From NCBI GenBank assembly GCA_029239935.1, contig JARBTY010000022.1, forward strand, positions 1 to 24,815: a stretch of 24,815 bases of DNA. The letters are read 5' to 3'. Shown one piece after another: positions 9,554 through 17,760 of the stretch; positions within the stretch are counted from its first letter, which is position 1; each line of letters starts with the position of its first letter. The translations under genes were made by a program, and so were the position numbers. The notes under the pieces are model-generated. The model was not told the origin of the DNA. It made no database searches and was given only the letters and a program-made list of their open reading frames with translations. The DNA is from Clostridia bacterium (GTDB taxonomy: Bacteria; Bacillota_A; Clostridia; Lachnospirales; Cellulosilyticaceae).

Positions 9554-10641
9554 ATGATATTATCAAAACATTAGAATCTATTGCACCTCCAGAACTTGCT
9601 GAAAAATGGGACAATGTTGGGCTTATGATAGGAAGCAGAAATCAACCAATTAAGAAAGTATTATGTGCATTAGATATCAATGAAGAAGTGATAGAAGAAG
9701 CTATCCAAAATAATGTAGAATGTATTATTACCCACCATCCCTTATTCTTTAAGCCTATTCATCAAATTGATTTTGAGACACCTAAGGGCCGCCTTATCAA
9801 AAGACTCATTTGTAGCCATATTTCTGTGTATGCGATGCATACAAATTATGACAGTGTACATGGAGGCATTAATGATATCCTATGTCATGAAATAGGCATA
9901 GGGAATACGAAGGTGCTACATCCAACTTATACTGAGAGTAGGTATAAAATAGCTGTGTATGTCCCAGAAGGCAGCTGGGAATCCGTAAGGCAGGCGCTAA
10001 TTGAGTGTGGTGTCTGTTCCATAGGCAATTATAAAGGTTGTACATTTATGACACAAGGAGAAGGTACTTTTATACCGCTTGAAGGAAGTAACCCTTATTT
10101 GGGTGAAACAGGGCGCTTAGAGTACGTTAAAGAAAGAAAAATCGAATGTATAGTTAATGAGAAGGATATTGAGAGTGCATTGGAGGCCATAAGGCAAGTT
10201 CATCCTTATGAAGAGCCCGCTTTTGATATCTATAGACTAGAAAACCTATCTCAAGTCAGCGGGTTTGGAAGGTACGGGGATCTTCAGCAGGAGTTATCCA
10301 TAGAGGCATTCATTATAAAGCTTAAGAAGATATTTGGCTTGTCCTATGTGAGAGTTACACCATTTAAGGATAAAACTGTTAAGCGTATAGCAGTATGCTC
10401 TGGCAGCGGGGCAGAGTTCATCAAAAGAGCCAGCCATGTAGCAGAGGTTTATGTTACTGGGGATCTCAAATTTCATGAGGCACAAGAAGCTTGTGCATTA
10501 GGTCTCACTGTGATTGATATTGGGCACTATGCTTCAGAGCATATCGCCATGAAGTTTTTGGCAGGCGAGATGAACAACCGATTAAAGGATTTAGAAATCA
10601 GATATTCCCTGGTTGATGGAGAGGCTATAAGGATTCAATAA
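9541..10641 (+). CDS. Nif3-like dinuclear metal protein (YqfO family)
   Basis: Nif3-family proteins bind two metal ions and form toroidal hexamers. Database labels such as GTP cyclohydrolase 1 type 2 are not a secure function. Metal-ligand motifs are ITHHPLFF (His65, His66), MHTNYDSVHGG (His100, Asp104) and, near the C-terminus, DIGHYASEHI. At 366 residues it is the long form: the two Nif3 halves are separated by an insert (about 130-235) containing YKIAVYVPEGSWESVRQAL and VHPYEEPAFD, the PII/CutA-like domain seen in YqfO. The start lies inside the end of trmK, with GAGGTGAT (9530-9537) as its ribosome binding site. Confidence 0.92.
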   Translation: MYLLNDIIKTLESIAPPELAEKWDNVGLMIGSRNQPIKKVLCALDINEEVIEEAIQNNVECIITHHPLFFKPIHQIDFETPKGRLIKRLICSHISVYAMHTNYDSVHGGINDILCHEIGIGNTKVLHPTYTESRYKIAVYVPEGSWESVRQALIECGVCSIGNYKGCTFMTQGEGTFIPLEGSNPYLGETGRLEYVKERKIECIVNEKDIESALEAIRQVHPYEEPAFDIYRLENLSQVSGFGRYGDLQQELSIEAFIIKLKKIFGLSYVRVTPFKDKTVKRIAVCSGSGAEFIKRASHVAEVYVTGDLKFHEAQEACALGLTVIDIGHYASEHIAMKFLAGEMNNRLKDLEIRYSLVDGEAIRIQ

Positions 10642-10655
10642 GAAAGGAGTGTTAT

Positions 10656-12311
10656 ATGGAACAGGTTATTAATATAACGTTTAAGAATGGTACAAAAATG
10701 CAGTCAGAGAAGAAAGTTACATTTTATGATATCTCTGAGAAAGTTAAGGATAACTATCCCTTTCCTATTATGTTAGCCAAGGCAGGTAATCATTTTAAAG
10801 AGTTATCTAGCATGATCAGCGAAGAGATTGAAGATTTGGAGTTTATAGATTTGAGTTATAAGGATGGCATGAGAGTCTACCAAAGAAGTGTGACATTTTT
10901 ACTGATTGCTGCCGCAAAAAGGGTGTTTCCAAACTGCAATATATTAGTGAACCACCATACAGCAGGGGGGTGTTTTTGTGAGTTTAAAGATGAGAGCTTG
11001 TGTACAGCTGAGAATATTCATCAAATAGAGCACGAAATGAGCAAAATGGTTAAAGAAGAACTTCCAATTACGAAGGAAATTCTTTCGGTTGATGAGGCAC
11101 TTAAGCTTTTTGCCAAAGAGAATAGACCTGATAAGACAAGTTTGTTTAAATATAGGAGGACCTCTACGGTTAATCTATATTGCCTGGATCAGATTAAAGA
11201 TTATTTTTATGGTTATATGGTGACAAATACAAAACATCTCTCGCTTTTTAAGCTGATTCCCTACGCCCATGGCTTTATACTTCAGTTTCCAAATGAACAA
11301 AACCCAGCAAGTTTAGCAGAGTTTTTACCACAGGCTCAGCTGTCTCAGGTTTTTAGAGAGTCAGAAAAATGGGCAAGAATCATGGGAGTTGATATTGTAG
11401 GCGCACTAAATGATGCGATTTGCAGTGGCAAAACTGAAGATCTTATTAAAATATCCGAAGCATTGCATGAAAAAAAAATAGCTGAGATTGCAGATCAAAT
11501 ATTAGCTAAAGATTGTATTAAATTAGTATTAATTGCAGGTCCTTCCTCCTCAGGAAAGACTACCTTTGCTAAAAGGCTTTGTATACAGCTTAGAGTCAAT
11601 GGTATGAAACCCCATGTTATTTCTATTGATGATTATTTTGTAGACCGGGAGCTGACCCCTAGAGATGAAACTGGAAGCTATGACTTTGAGGCCTTAGAGG
11701 CAATAGATATCCAGTTATTTAATGATCATGTTAATCGTTTAATAAAAGGGGAAGAGGTAGAAATACCTAGCTTTAATTTTGTGACAGGCCAGAGGGAATA
11801 TAAAGGGCACAAGATCAAGTTAGAGCAAGAAGACTTATTGGTGGTAGAAGGTATTCATGGTCTTAATGAAAGATTAAGTTATGCTATTGCAAAAGATAAT
11901 AAATTTAAGATTTATATAAGTTGCCTGACTCAGCTCAATATAGATTATCATAACAGAATTCCAACGACAGATACAAGGCTTATCAGGCGTATGGTAAGAG
12001 ACAATCAGTATAGGGGGATATCGCCAGAAAAAACAATGGCTTTATGGGCATCGGTGAGACGAGGAGAAAATAAAAACATTTTCCCCTTTCAGGAAGAAGC
12101 GGACGTCATGTTTAACTCGGTTCTTATCTACGAATTATCTGTTCTCAAACAAAAAGCTGAGCCTTTATTGTTCCGGATCAACAGATCCTCCCCGTATTAT
12201 ACAGAGGCTAAACGGATCCTTAAGTTTTTAGAGTATTTCTTAACGATAGACACTTCCAGCATTCCAACCAATTCGCTGATTAGGGAATTTCTTGGAGGAA
12301 GTTCTTTTTGA
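10656..12311 (+). CDS. Nucleoside (uridine) kinase-like protein with TGS and ThrRS-like N-terminal region
   Basis: The C-terminal part (about 285-500) is a phosphoribulokinase/uridine-kinase P-loop domain: Walker A AGPSSSGKTT (294-303), then SIDDYFV and LLVVEGIHGLNE. The N-terminal part resembles the TGS domain and second accessory domain of threonyl-tRNA synthetase (VTFYDISEKV near the start; ILVNHHTAGGCFCEF near 100). This 551-residue architecture is common in Clostridia and Thermotogae and is usually annotated uridine kinase or nucleoside kinase; the natural substrate is not settled by sequence. An AAAGGAG site precedes the ATG, and the 14-bp gap to the Nif3 gene suggests co-transcription. 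The end lies just before the rnpB promoter. Confidence 0.88.
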   Translation: MEQVINITFKNGTKMQSEKKVTFYDISEKVKDNYPFPIMLAKAGNHFKELSSMISEEIEDLEFIDLSYKDGMRVYQRSVTFLLIAAAKRVFPNCNILVNHHTAGGCFCEFKDESLCTAENIHQIEHEMSKMVKEELPITKEILSVDEALKLFAKENRPDKTSLFKYRRTSTVNLYCLDQIKDYFYGYMVTNTKHLSLFKLIPYAHGFILQFPNEQNPASLAEFLPQAQLSQVFRESEKWARIMGVDIVGALNDAICSGKTEDLIKISEALHEKKIAEIADQILAKDCIKLVLIAGPSSSGKTTFAKRLCIQLRVNGMKPHVISIDDYFVDRELTPRDETGSYDFEALEAIDIQLFNDHVNRLIKGEEVEIPSFNFVTGQREYKGHKIKLEQEDLLVVEGIHGLNERLSYAIAKDNKFKIYISCLTQLNIDYHNRIPTTDTRLIRRMVRDNQYRGISPEKTMALWASVRRGENKNIFPFQEEADVMFNSVLIYELSVLKQKAEPLLFRINRSSPYYTEAKRILKFLEYFLTIDTSSIPTNSLIREFLGGSSF

Positions 12312-12314
12312 AAA

Positions 12315-12343
12315 TTGACAGGATAGAAGAAATATGCTATTGT
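12315..12343 (+). promoter_or_regulatory. Promoter of rnpB
   Basis: A perfect TTGACA at 12315-12320, a 17-bp spacer, then TATTGT at 12338-12343 preceded by TGC (extended -10). It begins three bases after the upstream stop codon. Initiation near 12350 agrees with the start of the RNase P RNA. Confidence 0.8.
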
Positions 12344-12351
12344 ATATAGGT

Positions 12352-12706
12352 TGTTAAGTAAGTCAGACAGTCGCACGTACATTTCTGAAAGGAAGTACTT
12401 GAGGAACGTCCGAGCTCCCGAGAGCAAGGTGCTGGATAACACCCAGTGGAGGCAACTCTAAGGAAAGTGCAACAGAAATAGACCACCTATCTTAGGATAG
12501 GCAAGGATGGAAAGGCGAGGTAAGAGCTCACCGTCCTTTAGGCGACTAAAGGAGCCATGTAAACCCCACCTGGAGCAAGACCGTATAGAAAGACGCAAGA
12601 TAGCTGCTCGCTATGTCTTTGGGTAGGTCGCTAAAGCCTATAGGTAACTATAGGCGTAGATAGATGACTGTTTAATACAGAACTCGGCGTATAGATTTGG
12701 TTAACA
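12352..12706 (+). ncRNA. rnpB: RNase P RNA (catalytic subunit of RNase P)
   Basis: The RNA removes the 5' leader of precursor tRNAs. The conserved blocks appear in order: AGTCAGACAGTCGC, GAGGAACGTCCGAGCTCC (5' strand of P4), GGTGCTGGATAACACCCAG, AGTGCAACAGAAATAGACC, GGAAAGGCGAGGTAAGAGC, TAAACCCCACCTGGAGCAAG, CCTATAGGTAACTATAGG, and near the 3' end ACAGAACTCGGCGTATAGA (3' strand of P4). The layout is the ancestral type A pattern, not the Bacillus type B. I set the ends by the terminal P1 helix, where TGTTAA (12352-12357) pairs with TTAACA (12701-12706); each end could shift by a few bases. Confidence 0.96.
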
Positions 12707-12711
12707 TATTG

Positions 12712-12742
12712 ATAGACAAAGCTTTTGGCTTTGTCTATTTTT
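12712..12742 (+). terminator. Rho-independent terminator of rnpB
   Basis: ATAGACAAAGC (12712-12722) pairs perfectly with GCTTTGTCTAT (12728-12738) around a TTTTG loop, followed by T residues to 12742. Confidence 0.92.
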
Positions 12743-12831
12743 AATTGGGTTCAATTTGTTAAGATGATAATAATAGAATATAGAATAGCGTATTGAGGAA
12801 TAATGGGCTGTAAGGCAGCTGCTTTTATAAA

Positions 12832-12860
12832 TTGAGAGGATTTTTGTTTTATGATATGAT
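12832..12860 (+). promoter_or_regulatory. Promoter of the pseudokinase/two-component operon
   Basis: TTGAGA (12832-12837), a 17-bp spacer and TATGAT (12855-12860) with TGA in front (extended -10). It lies 42 bp before the ATG at 12902. I see nothing else of note between the rnpB terminator and this promoter. Confidence 0.75.
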
Positions 12861-12901
12861 AAAATGAAATGATAAAATAGTATATAGGCGGGAAGTAAAG
12901 T

Positions 12902-13474
12902 ATGGAGCTATGGTTAGGGTCACTATTAAAAGAACTCAATAGTATTTCACGTATGGCTATTTTGGAAAACGCTTTTGAGACAGAGAAAATGCTACGCAGT
13001 TATTCAAAAATCTTAAAATACAGATGGGGTCACGAAGGAAATATAGTGATTGCAAGTTCAGAATTTGAGGTCATAAAAACACTTTGTGAGTTCTATCAAA
13101 GTAAATGGCATAAGACATTTCATTTTGAAATTAGTCAGTCAGCAGATACCAAATCGCTCTTCATCCCTCACTATGGGATAATGGGGTATTTGAGTGTTAT
13201 TTTAGAGAGCCTTGAAAACGAAACAAGAGATGACCTTCAAGTCACAGTAACTGCTGAGGGAATTGAGGGGCATATTGTTTTTTGCCTGCTGTTCACAGGA
13301 GGTGAGTATTTTGAAAAGATTTATTCAAAGGCTCAAAAGGCAAAGCAAGGGTTATATGACTCCATCCCAGCAGCGGAAGCTCGGTGGACAAAAACTTTTG
13401 GTGAAAATGGGATTCAAGTAAAGATACAGGATAAACTTCACCTGAAAATTTTATTTACAGTGACGCAAAGTTAG
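12902..13474 (+). CDS. Degenerate histidine-kinase core (LytS/YesM type), probable pseudokinase
   Basis: The 190-residue protein has no membrane segment or sensor domain. It aligns along nearly its whole length with the dimerisation and ATP-binding region of the sensor kinase encoded next to it. LNSISRMAILENA (12-24) matches LNVISMTALLENA at 9 of 13 positions, and SK, IP and the strand pattern recur in the same order. Catalytic features are gone: the phospho-accepting His of NPHFLFN corresponds to Gly6, the Glu-Asn pair of the N box becomes Ser-Val, and DNGKG is replaced by FTGG. The ribosome binding site is weak (GGCGGGAAG before the ATG). The gene ends 9 bp before the kinase start. An allosteric partner of that kinase is my inference; a decaying duplicate is the alternative. 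The homology rests on reading by eye. Confidence 0.7.
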   Translation: MELWLGSLLKELNSISRMAILENAFETEKMLRSYSKILKYRWGHEGNIVIASSEFEVIKTLCEFYQSKWHKTFHFEISQSADTKSLFIPHYGIMGYLSVILESLENETRDDLQVTVTAEGIEGHIVFCLLFTGGEYFEKIYSKAQKAKQGLYDSIPAAEARWTKTFGENGIQVKIQDKLHLKILFTVTQS

Positions 13475-13483
13475 GAGTACAGT

Positions 13484-14995
13484 ATGAGAAGAATGATTGA
13501 TTTAATGAAAAGTGTCTCCATACGTGTGCAACTAATTTTCTTTTCTATTTTAATGAGCTGCATGATTGGAGGTATTGCCTTTTTTGTATTACACTGGAAT
13601 GCTAAGGCATTACAAAATGATTCAGAATATATGAATTATATTTTTAAAATCAATAAGTTATATCAGATACAAGAAGAAAATGGAAAATATTTATATCAAG
13701 TTGTTAAGACATTAGATGAAGAAGCCAAGATGAATCTAAGACAGCAGATTACAGAATCCTATGAATTGCTCAATGCAGTTGAATTAAGTTCGGTATCGGT
13801 AGATTCTAACGTAAGAATTAGGGTAACCCGATACCTATTAAAAAGATTTGAAAATCACGTGGAAGAAGTAATCTGGCTTAGGAAGTTTGAGGATAACGGA
13901 ACCGATCAAGTAGAGGCAGACAGTTCCTATTATGTGATTTATATGGAATCATTGGATATTTTGTCCCGTATCACTACCTATCTACAAGAAATATTGAGGC
14001 TTAGTGTAGAAGAAAATCGGGAGTTTATTGAGAAGGCATCACAAAATAACAAGAGGTTACAGAGGCTTATAATCTTTTTCGTCTGTATAGTAGTAGTGGC
14101 AAGTATAAGTTTCTGTATCTTTTTTTCTAATTATGTGACGGGACTTATTAAGCGCATAGCCGCTATGACAAAAAAGATAGCTAAAGGTAGCGAAAAACAT
14201 GAAATCATGTCCATGGCAGGGCCTAAAGAAATTCAGGAATTAACGAGTAATTTCAATCAATTGCTGGATACGATTTATGCGCTTAATGGAAAGGCGGAAG
14301 AAAAGGTTAAATTAGAACTGCGTTTATCAGAAGAAAAGCTGGAGAAAATGAAGGTGCGGGAATTATTAAAAGAATCGCAGCTTCAGGGATTGCAGACACA
14401 GATTAACCCTCATTTTTTATTCAATACATTAAATGTCATTTCTATGACTGCACTCTTAGAAAATGCAGATCAGGCTTATGCTTTAATGATAGCTCTATCA
14501 AAATTTATGCGTCACTATCTTAAAAAAGTTAAAAGTAATGTGCCTTTAGAAGAAGAATTAGACATGATTTCACAGTATTTATATATATTAAAAGCCAGAA
14601 TGGGCGAACAACTCCTTTACAGTATTCAGTGTGATGTGAAAACTAAGGAAATAAAGATTCCTGTTTTTACACTACAGCCTATTGTAGAGAATGCCTTCAA
14701 GCATGGAATAGAAGATCAAGTTGAACAGGGGCGAATTGATATTAGAATTAAAGAGAGAAATCGGAGTTTGTATTTAAGTATCTATGATAATGGGAAAGGC
14801 ATGACAAAAGAGGAAATAGACAGCGTTAGAAAAAAACTTATGGTTCATGATGTAGATTTTGGGGATCAGGCACATATAGGCATTGAGAATGTAGGGTATC
14901 GATTGAACCTAGTTTTTGAAAATAGGGTGAAGTATTACGTGAGAAGCTCTTCGAGAAAGGGAACTATTTTTACCATTCAAATCATTTTAGAGTAA
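13484..14995 (+). CDS. YesM/LytS-like membrane sensor histidine kinase
   Basis: The 503-residue kinase senses an external signal and phosphorylates the regulator encoded next. It has a transmembrane helix at about 14-36, an extracellular helical region of about 150 residues with no domain I recognise, a second membrane helix at about 195-216, a HAMP linker (about 217-270), and the His_kinase family core with QINPHFLFNTLN (phospho-acceptor His310). The ATP-binding domain has the N box PIVENAFKHGIED (Glu402, Asn403), DNGKGM from Asp435 and a G-rich IGIENVGYRL. All catalytic motifs are intact. AGGAG (13473-13477) overlaps the stop of the preceding gene. The gene stands between the pseudokinase and the regulator in one operon, upstream of a TRAP transporter it probably controls. 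Confidence 0.93.
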   Translation: MRRMIDLMKSVSIRVQLIFFSILMSCMIGGIAFFVLHWNAKALQNDSEYMNYIFKINKLYQIQEENGKYLYQVVKTLDEEAKMNLRQQITESYELLNAVELSSVSVDSNVRIRVTRYLLKRFENHVEEVIWLRKFEDNGTDQVEADSSYYVIYMESLDILSRITTYLQEILRLSVEENREFIEKASQNNKRLQRLIIFFVCIVVVASISFCIFFSNYVTGLIKRIAAMTKKIAKGSEKHEIMSMAGPKEIQELTSNFNQLLDTIYALNGKAEEKVKLELRLSEEKLEKMKVRELLKESQLQGLQTQINPHFLFNTLNVISMTALLENADQAYALMIALSKFMRHYLKKVKSNVPLEEELDMISQYLYILKARMGEQLLYSIQCDVKTKEIKIPVFTLQPIVENAFKHGIEDQVEQGRIDIRIKERNRSLYLSIYDNGKGMTKEEIDSVRKKLMVHDVDFGDQAHIGIENVGYRLNLVFENRVKYYVRSSSRKGTIFTIQIILE

Positions 14996-15008
14996 AAGAG
15001 GAAAGATA

Positions 15009-16562
15009 ATGTTTCGTTTACTAATTGCAGATAATGAATATATAGAAAGAGAAGCGATGAAAACCATTGTCCAAAGAAAATTTGGAGAATTATATGAGAT
15101 ACGGGAAGCGGCAAATGGCCTACAGGCTATTGAAGAAGCAAAAACCTTTTTGCCACATGTGATTTTTATGGACATTAAGATGCCCTTTTGCTCAGGTATT
15201 GAAGCTGCTAAAAAAATACGTGAGTTTTCGCCGGAGGTGAGCATTGTGTTTATTACGGCCTATGATTATTTTGATTATGCCAAAGATGCTATTGCGCTTC
15301 AAGCGGCAGAGCTATTACTGAAGCCCGTAGAAATGGAAAAAGTATGGAGTTTAATAGAGACACTTACGGAAAAAATGATTAAGGTGGAGAAATGGCAATA
15401 CCAGAATAAAGAACTGGAATTTAAATTTGAGCAGATTACCAGAGGTTTTCAGCTAGAGTTCATGAAAAGTTTGAAAAATTATAATACCTCGTTAGAAAGT
15501 ATTGAACAATATTTAAAGATTATGGATATTTCCTTTGTCTGCGCAATGGCAGTGACGTTGGATTTTACAACCATTACACAGTATAAAACCAGTGGCATTA
15601 TTGAGAAGAATTTTATGCGTACACGGTTCTTAGATAAAGTCAGCAGACAAAGTGAGAAAAAAGGAATCCTATGTATTATTGGAGCGGTGGATGACTGTAT
15701 GCAGCTTTTATTCTTAGAATCAAGAAGAGGAGAGAACGATCATGAAAGTATGAGAGAAAAATCTATTCTTGAAGATGTTCAGGATATGATGGATGAAGCT
15801 ATGGCTCAGATGCATATGAAGGTGGACTATACGAGAAGTGAACTGATTACGGAACCTTCTCACCTGCCTATGGCTTTGTATTTATCAGAACAAACTCAGC
15901 TAGATAAGCAGGGAGCGGGGCAAAATGGTTATCCCTATGAATTAGAAGAACAGCTTATAGCTGCTTTAGAAAAACATCATTTTGAAGAAGCCAGAGGTTA
16001 TATTGTGCAAATAGCAAAAGTTTTGCGCAGACTATACAGCGGTAATGCGTTTAATCGGGAAGCTAGGGGGCTATATGCTATCGTTAAACGAACACTGAGG
16101 AGGTTTTCAGAGGATGTGATGATGCCTTATGCCGACCAGCTATCTGAAAGAATTTTTCAAGATGTGGATATGGTTTCTTTTTTTCAAAGGTTTTTTAGTT
16201 ATGCAGAAGACATTATAGAAAATAGAAAGGATAAGAATCAAGTTTTGATTCAAAAAATAAAAGACTATCTTGAAGCGCATTATAGGGAGGATATTTCCCT
16301 CAAACAAGCAGCTGAGATGATAGGATTTAGTTCCTTCTACTTCTCTAAATTGATGAAAGAATATCTGAATACAAGTTATGTAGAGTATCTAGCGTCTGTC
16401 CGTATGCGAAAAGCTAGGGAGTTATTAGAAACGACCGATAAAACGATCAGTGAAATCGGCTATGAAGTAGGTTATGCAGATGCTAATTATTTTACCCGTG
16501 CCTTCAAACGGATAGAGGGTATGACACCAACGGATTATAAAGCTAATCATTTTAAAGGATAG
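15009..16562 (+). CDS. YesN-like response regulator with AraC-type DNA-binding domain
   Basis: The N-terminal receiver domain (1-120) has the acidic pocket at Asp8, phospho-acceptor Asp55 in IFMDIKMP, and Lys105 in LLLKPVE. The C-terminal AraC domain (about 417-515) has two helix-turn-helix units, SLKQAAEMIGFSSFYFSKLM and ISEIGYEVGYADANYFTRAF. The central 300 residues are helical and match no domain I recognise; long linkers of this kind are common in YesN proteins. The protein (517 residues) is the cognate partner of the kinase 13 bp upstream, with GAGGAAAG (14998-15005) as ribosome binding site. Its probable target is the TRAP operon that follows the terminator. Confidence 0.94.
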   Translation: MFRLLIADNEYIEREAMKTIVQRKFGELYEIREAANGLQAIEEAKTFLPHVIFMDIKMPFCSGIEAAKKIREFSPEVSIVFITAYDYFDYAKDAIALQAAELLLKPVEMEKVWSLIETLTEKMIKVEKWQYQNKELEFKFEQITRGFQLEFMKSLKNYNTSLESIEQYLKIMDISFVCAMAVTLDFTTITQYKTSGIIEKNFMRTRFLDKVSRQSEKKGILCIIGAVDDCMQLLFLESRRGENDHESMREKSILEDVQDMMDEAMAQMHMKVDYTRSELITEPSHLPMALYLSEQTQLDKQGAGQNGYPYELEEQLIAALEKHHFEEARGYIVQIAKVLRRLYSGNAFNREARGLYAIVKRTLRRFSEDVMMPYADQLSERIFQDVDMVSFFQRFFSYAEDIIENRKDKNQVLIQKIKDYLEAHYREDISLKQAAEMIGFSSFYFSKLMKEYLNTSYVEYLASVRMRKARELLETTDKTISEIGYEVGYADANYFTRAFKRIEGMTPTDYKANHFKG

Positions 16563-16613
16563 CACAAATTTGTTTCCTGGGATTTAAAGGGGAAACAAAT
16601 TTGTGCTATTTTT
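16560..16613 (+). terminator. Strong terminator between the two-component operon and the TRAP operon
   Basis: An 18-bp perfect stem, with arms 16560-16577 and 16591-16608, begins at the stop codon of the response regulator and is followed by TTTTT (16609-16613). It separates regulator and transporter transcripts. Confidence 0.92.
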
Positions 16614-16620
16614 GTAGAAT

Positions 16621-16656
16621 TATGAAAAACATAGCAATATAGTGATATAAAAAACA
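16621..16656 (+). promoter_or_regulatory. Candidate response-regulator binding sites (direct repeat)
   Basis: TATGAAAAACA (16621-16631) recurs as TATAAAAAACA (16646-16656), 10 of 11 identical, with starts 25 bp apart. The second copy ends about 10 bp upstream of the expected -35 region of dctP. AraC-family regulators often bind such tandem sites. The sequence is A-rich, so chance is possible. Confidence 0.3.
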
Positions 16657-16666
16657 AGTCTGTGAA

Positions 16667-16695
16667 TGGTTGTCTTTTGATGAGATTGTTATAAT
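16667..16695 (+). promoter_or_regulatory. Promoter of the dctPQM operon
   Basis: A perfect TATAAT (16690-16695) is preceded by TGT (extended -10). The -35 is poor: TGGTTG at 16667-16672 has correct 17-bp spacing, and TTGTCT at 16670-16675 is too close. A strong -10 with a weak -35 is typical of activator-dependent promoters. A perfect 12-bp palindrome, AATGATATCATT (16693-16704), covers the end of the -10 and the likely start point. Confidence 0.65.
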
Positions 16696-16740
16696 GATAT
16701 CATTCGTTCAGAAGAGAATAAAAAGTAGGAGGGCTCGAGA

Positions 16741-17745
16741 TTGAAGAGAAAAATTTTAGCTATAGTGTCAGTTGTTTGTATCTTATTTTCGCTTACAGCA
16801 TGCAGCAGTGCAACAGGGGCTGAAACAGGAAAAGAAGAAGTGTGGAATGTTGCAGTTATTCAAACGGAGAACCATCCCCAAACCTTAGCGGTTGTGAAAA
16901 TGGGAGAGATTTTTTCGGAGCTTACAGATGGAAGGTATAGATTTGAGGTGTACCCTAATGAATTATTAGGACCACAGAGGGAAACGCTAGAGCAGGTTCA
17001 ATACGGTATTATTGAGATGGCTGTTATTGGAAACTCTAATATTTCAAGTTTTGTAGAAGGTTTTCTAACCTTTGAAATACCATTTGTATTTGATGATCAG
17101 GCACATCAACAAAAATTCTTTGAAACCTCAGATGAGGTAGAAAACTTATTTAAACAAACAGAAAAATACAATTTTAAAATGGCTACTTATTTTACTGCAG
17201 GTACAAGAAATATGTATACTAGCAAGCCTATTCATTCCGTTAAAGATTTAAAAGGTATGAAAATCAGAACGGCAGAATCTGATACATATGCCAAAATGAT
17301 GAAATATTTAGGTGGATCAGCAACACCGATGTCTATGGGTGAAGTCTTTACAGCCATACAGTCAGGGGTAGTAGATGGAGCAGAAAATAACGAAGCTTCT
17401 TACAGCAATTCAAAGCATTATGAAATTGCACCTTACTATTCTTACACAAAACATTTAATTGTACCGGACTATTTGATTGTAAACACCAAATTATATAATA
17501 AATTGTCAGAAGAAGATAAAAAGGCCTTTACAGAAGCGGCTAGGTTGGCAGCAGAATATGAATACAACCTGTGGGAAGAAGATGCAAAGAAGTCTTTAGA
17601 AAAAGTAATAGCGGGTGGAGCCACAGTCATTGAAGATGTAGATGTAGCCTCATTAAAAAATGCTGTTCAACCCCTGCATGATGAATTATGTGAAAACCCA
17701 GCAATTAAAGAGGTTTATGATGCTGTAAAAGCGGTAGCTAAATAA
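16741..17745 (+). CDS. dctP: TRAP transporter substrate-binding lipoprotein (DctP family)
   Basis: This is the extracytoplasmic receptor of a tripartite ATP-independent transporter; it binds an organic acid and delivers it to the membrane subunits. Residues 1-21 are a lipoprotein signal with lipobox LTAC (Cys21), so the protein is anchored to the outside of the membrane, as expected in a Gram-positive cell. DctP motifs include QVQYGIIEMAVIG, the carboxylate-binding Arg176 in MKIRTAES, and VDGAENN. Length (334 residues) is normal. The start is TTG, 7 bp after AGGAGGG (16727-16733). dctQ follows after 15 bp. The ligand is not determined: C4-dicarboxylates, sugar acids and others use this fold. 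Confidence 0.93.
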   Translation: MKRKILAIVSVVCILFSLTACSSATGAETGKEEVWNVAVIQTENHPQTLAVVKMGEIFSELTDGRYRFEVYPNELLGPQRETLEQVQYGIIEMAVIGNSNISSFVEGFLTFEIPFVFDDQAHQQKFFETSDEVENLFKQTEKYNFKMATYFTAGTRNMYTSKPIHSVKDLKGMKIRTAESDTYAKMMKYLGGSATPMSMGEVFTAIQSGVVDGAENNEASYSNSKHYEIAPYYSYTKHLIVPDYLIVNTKLYNKLSEEDKKAFTEAARLAAEYEYNLWEEDAKKSLEKVIAGGATVIEDVDVASLKNAVQPLHDELCENPAIKEVYDAVKAVAK

Positions 17746-17760
17746 GAAGGAGGATCAAGG

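Noticed and set aside
12197..12442. Minus-strand open frame across the kinase end and rnpB
   Set aside because: It overlaps the RNase P RNA and the + strand kinase and has no gene-like features.
12751..12939. Minus-strand open frame in the rnpB to pseudokinase gap
   Set aside because: Tyr/Ile/Ser-rich low-complexity translation with no good ribosome binding site, lying across a clear + strand promoter.
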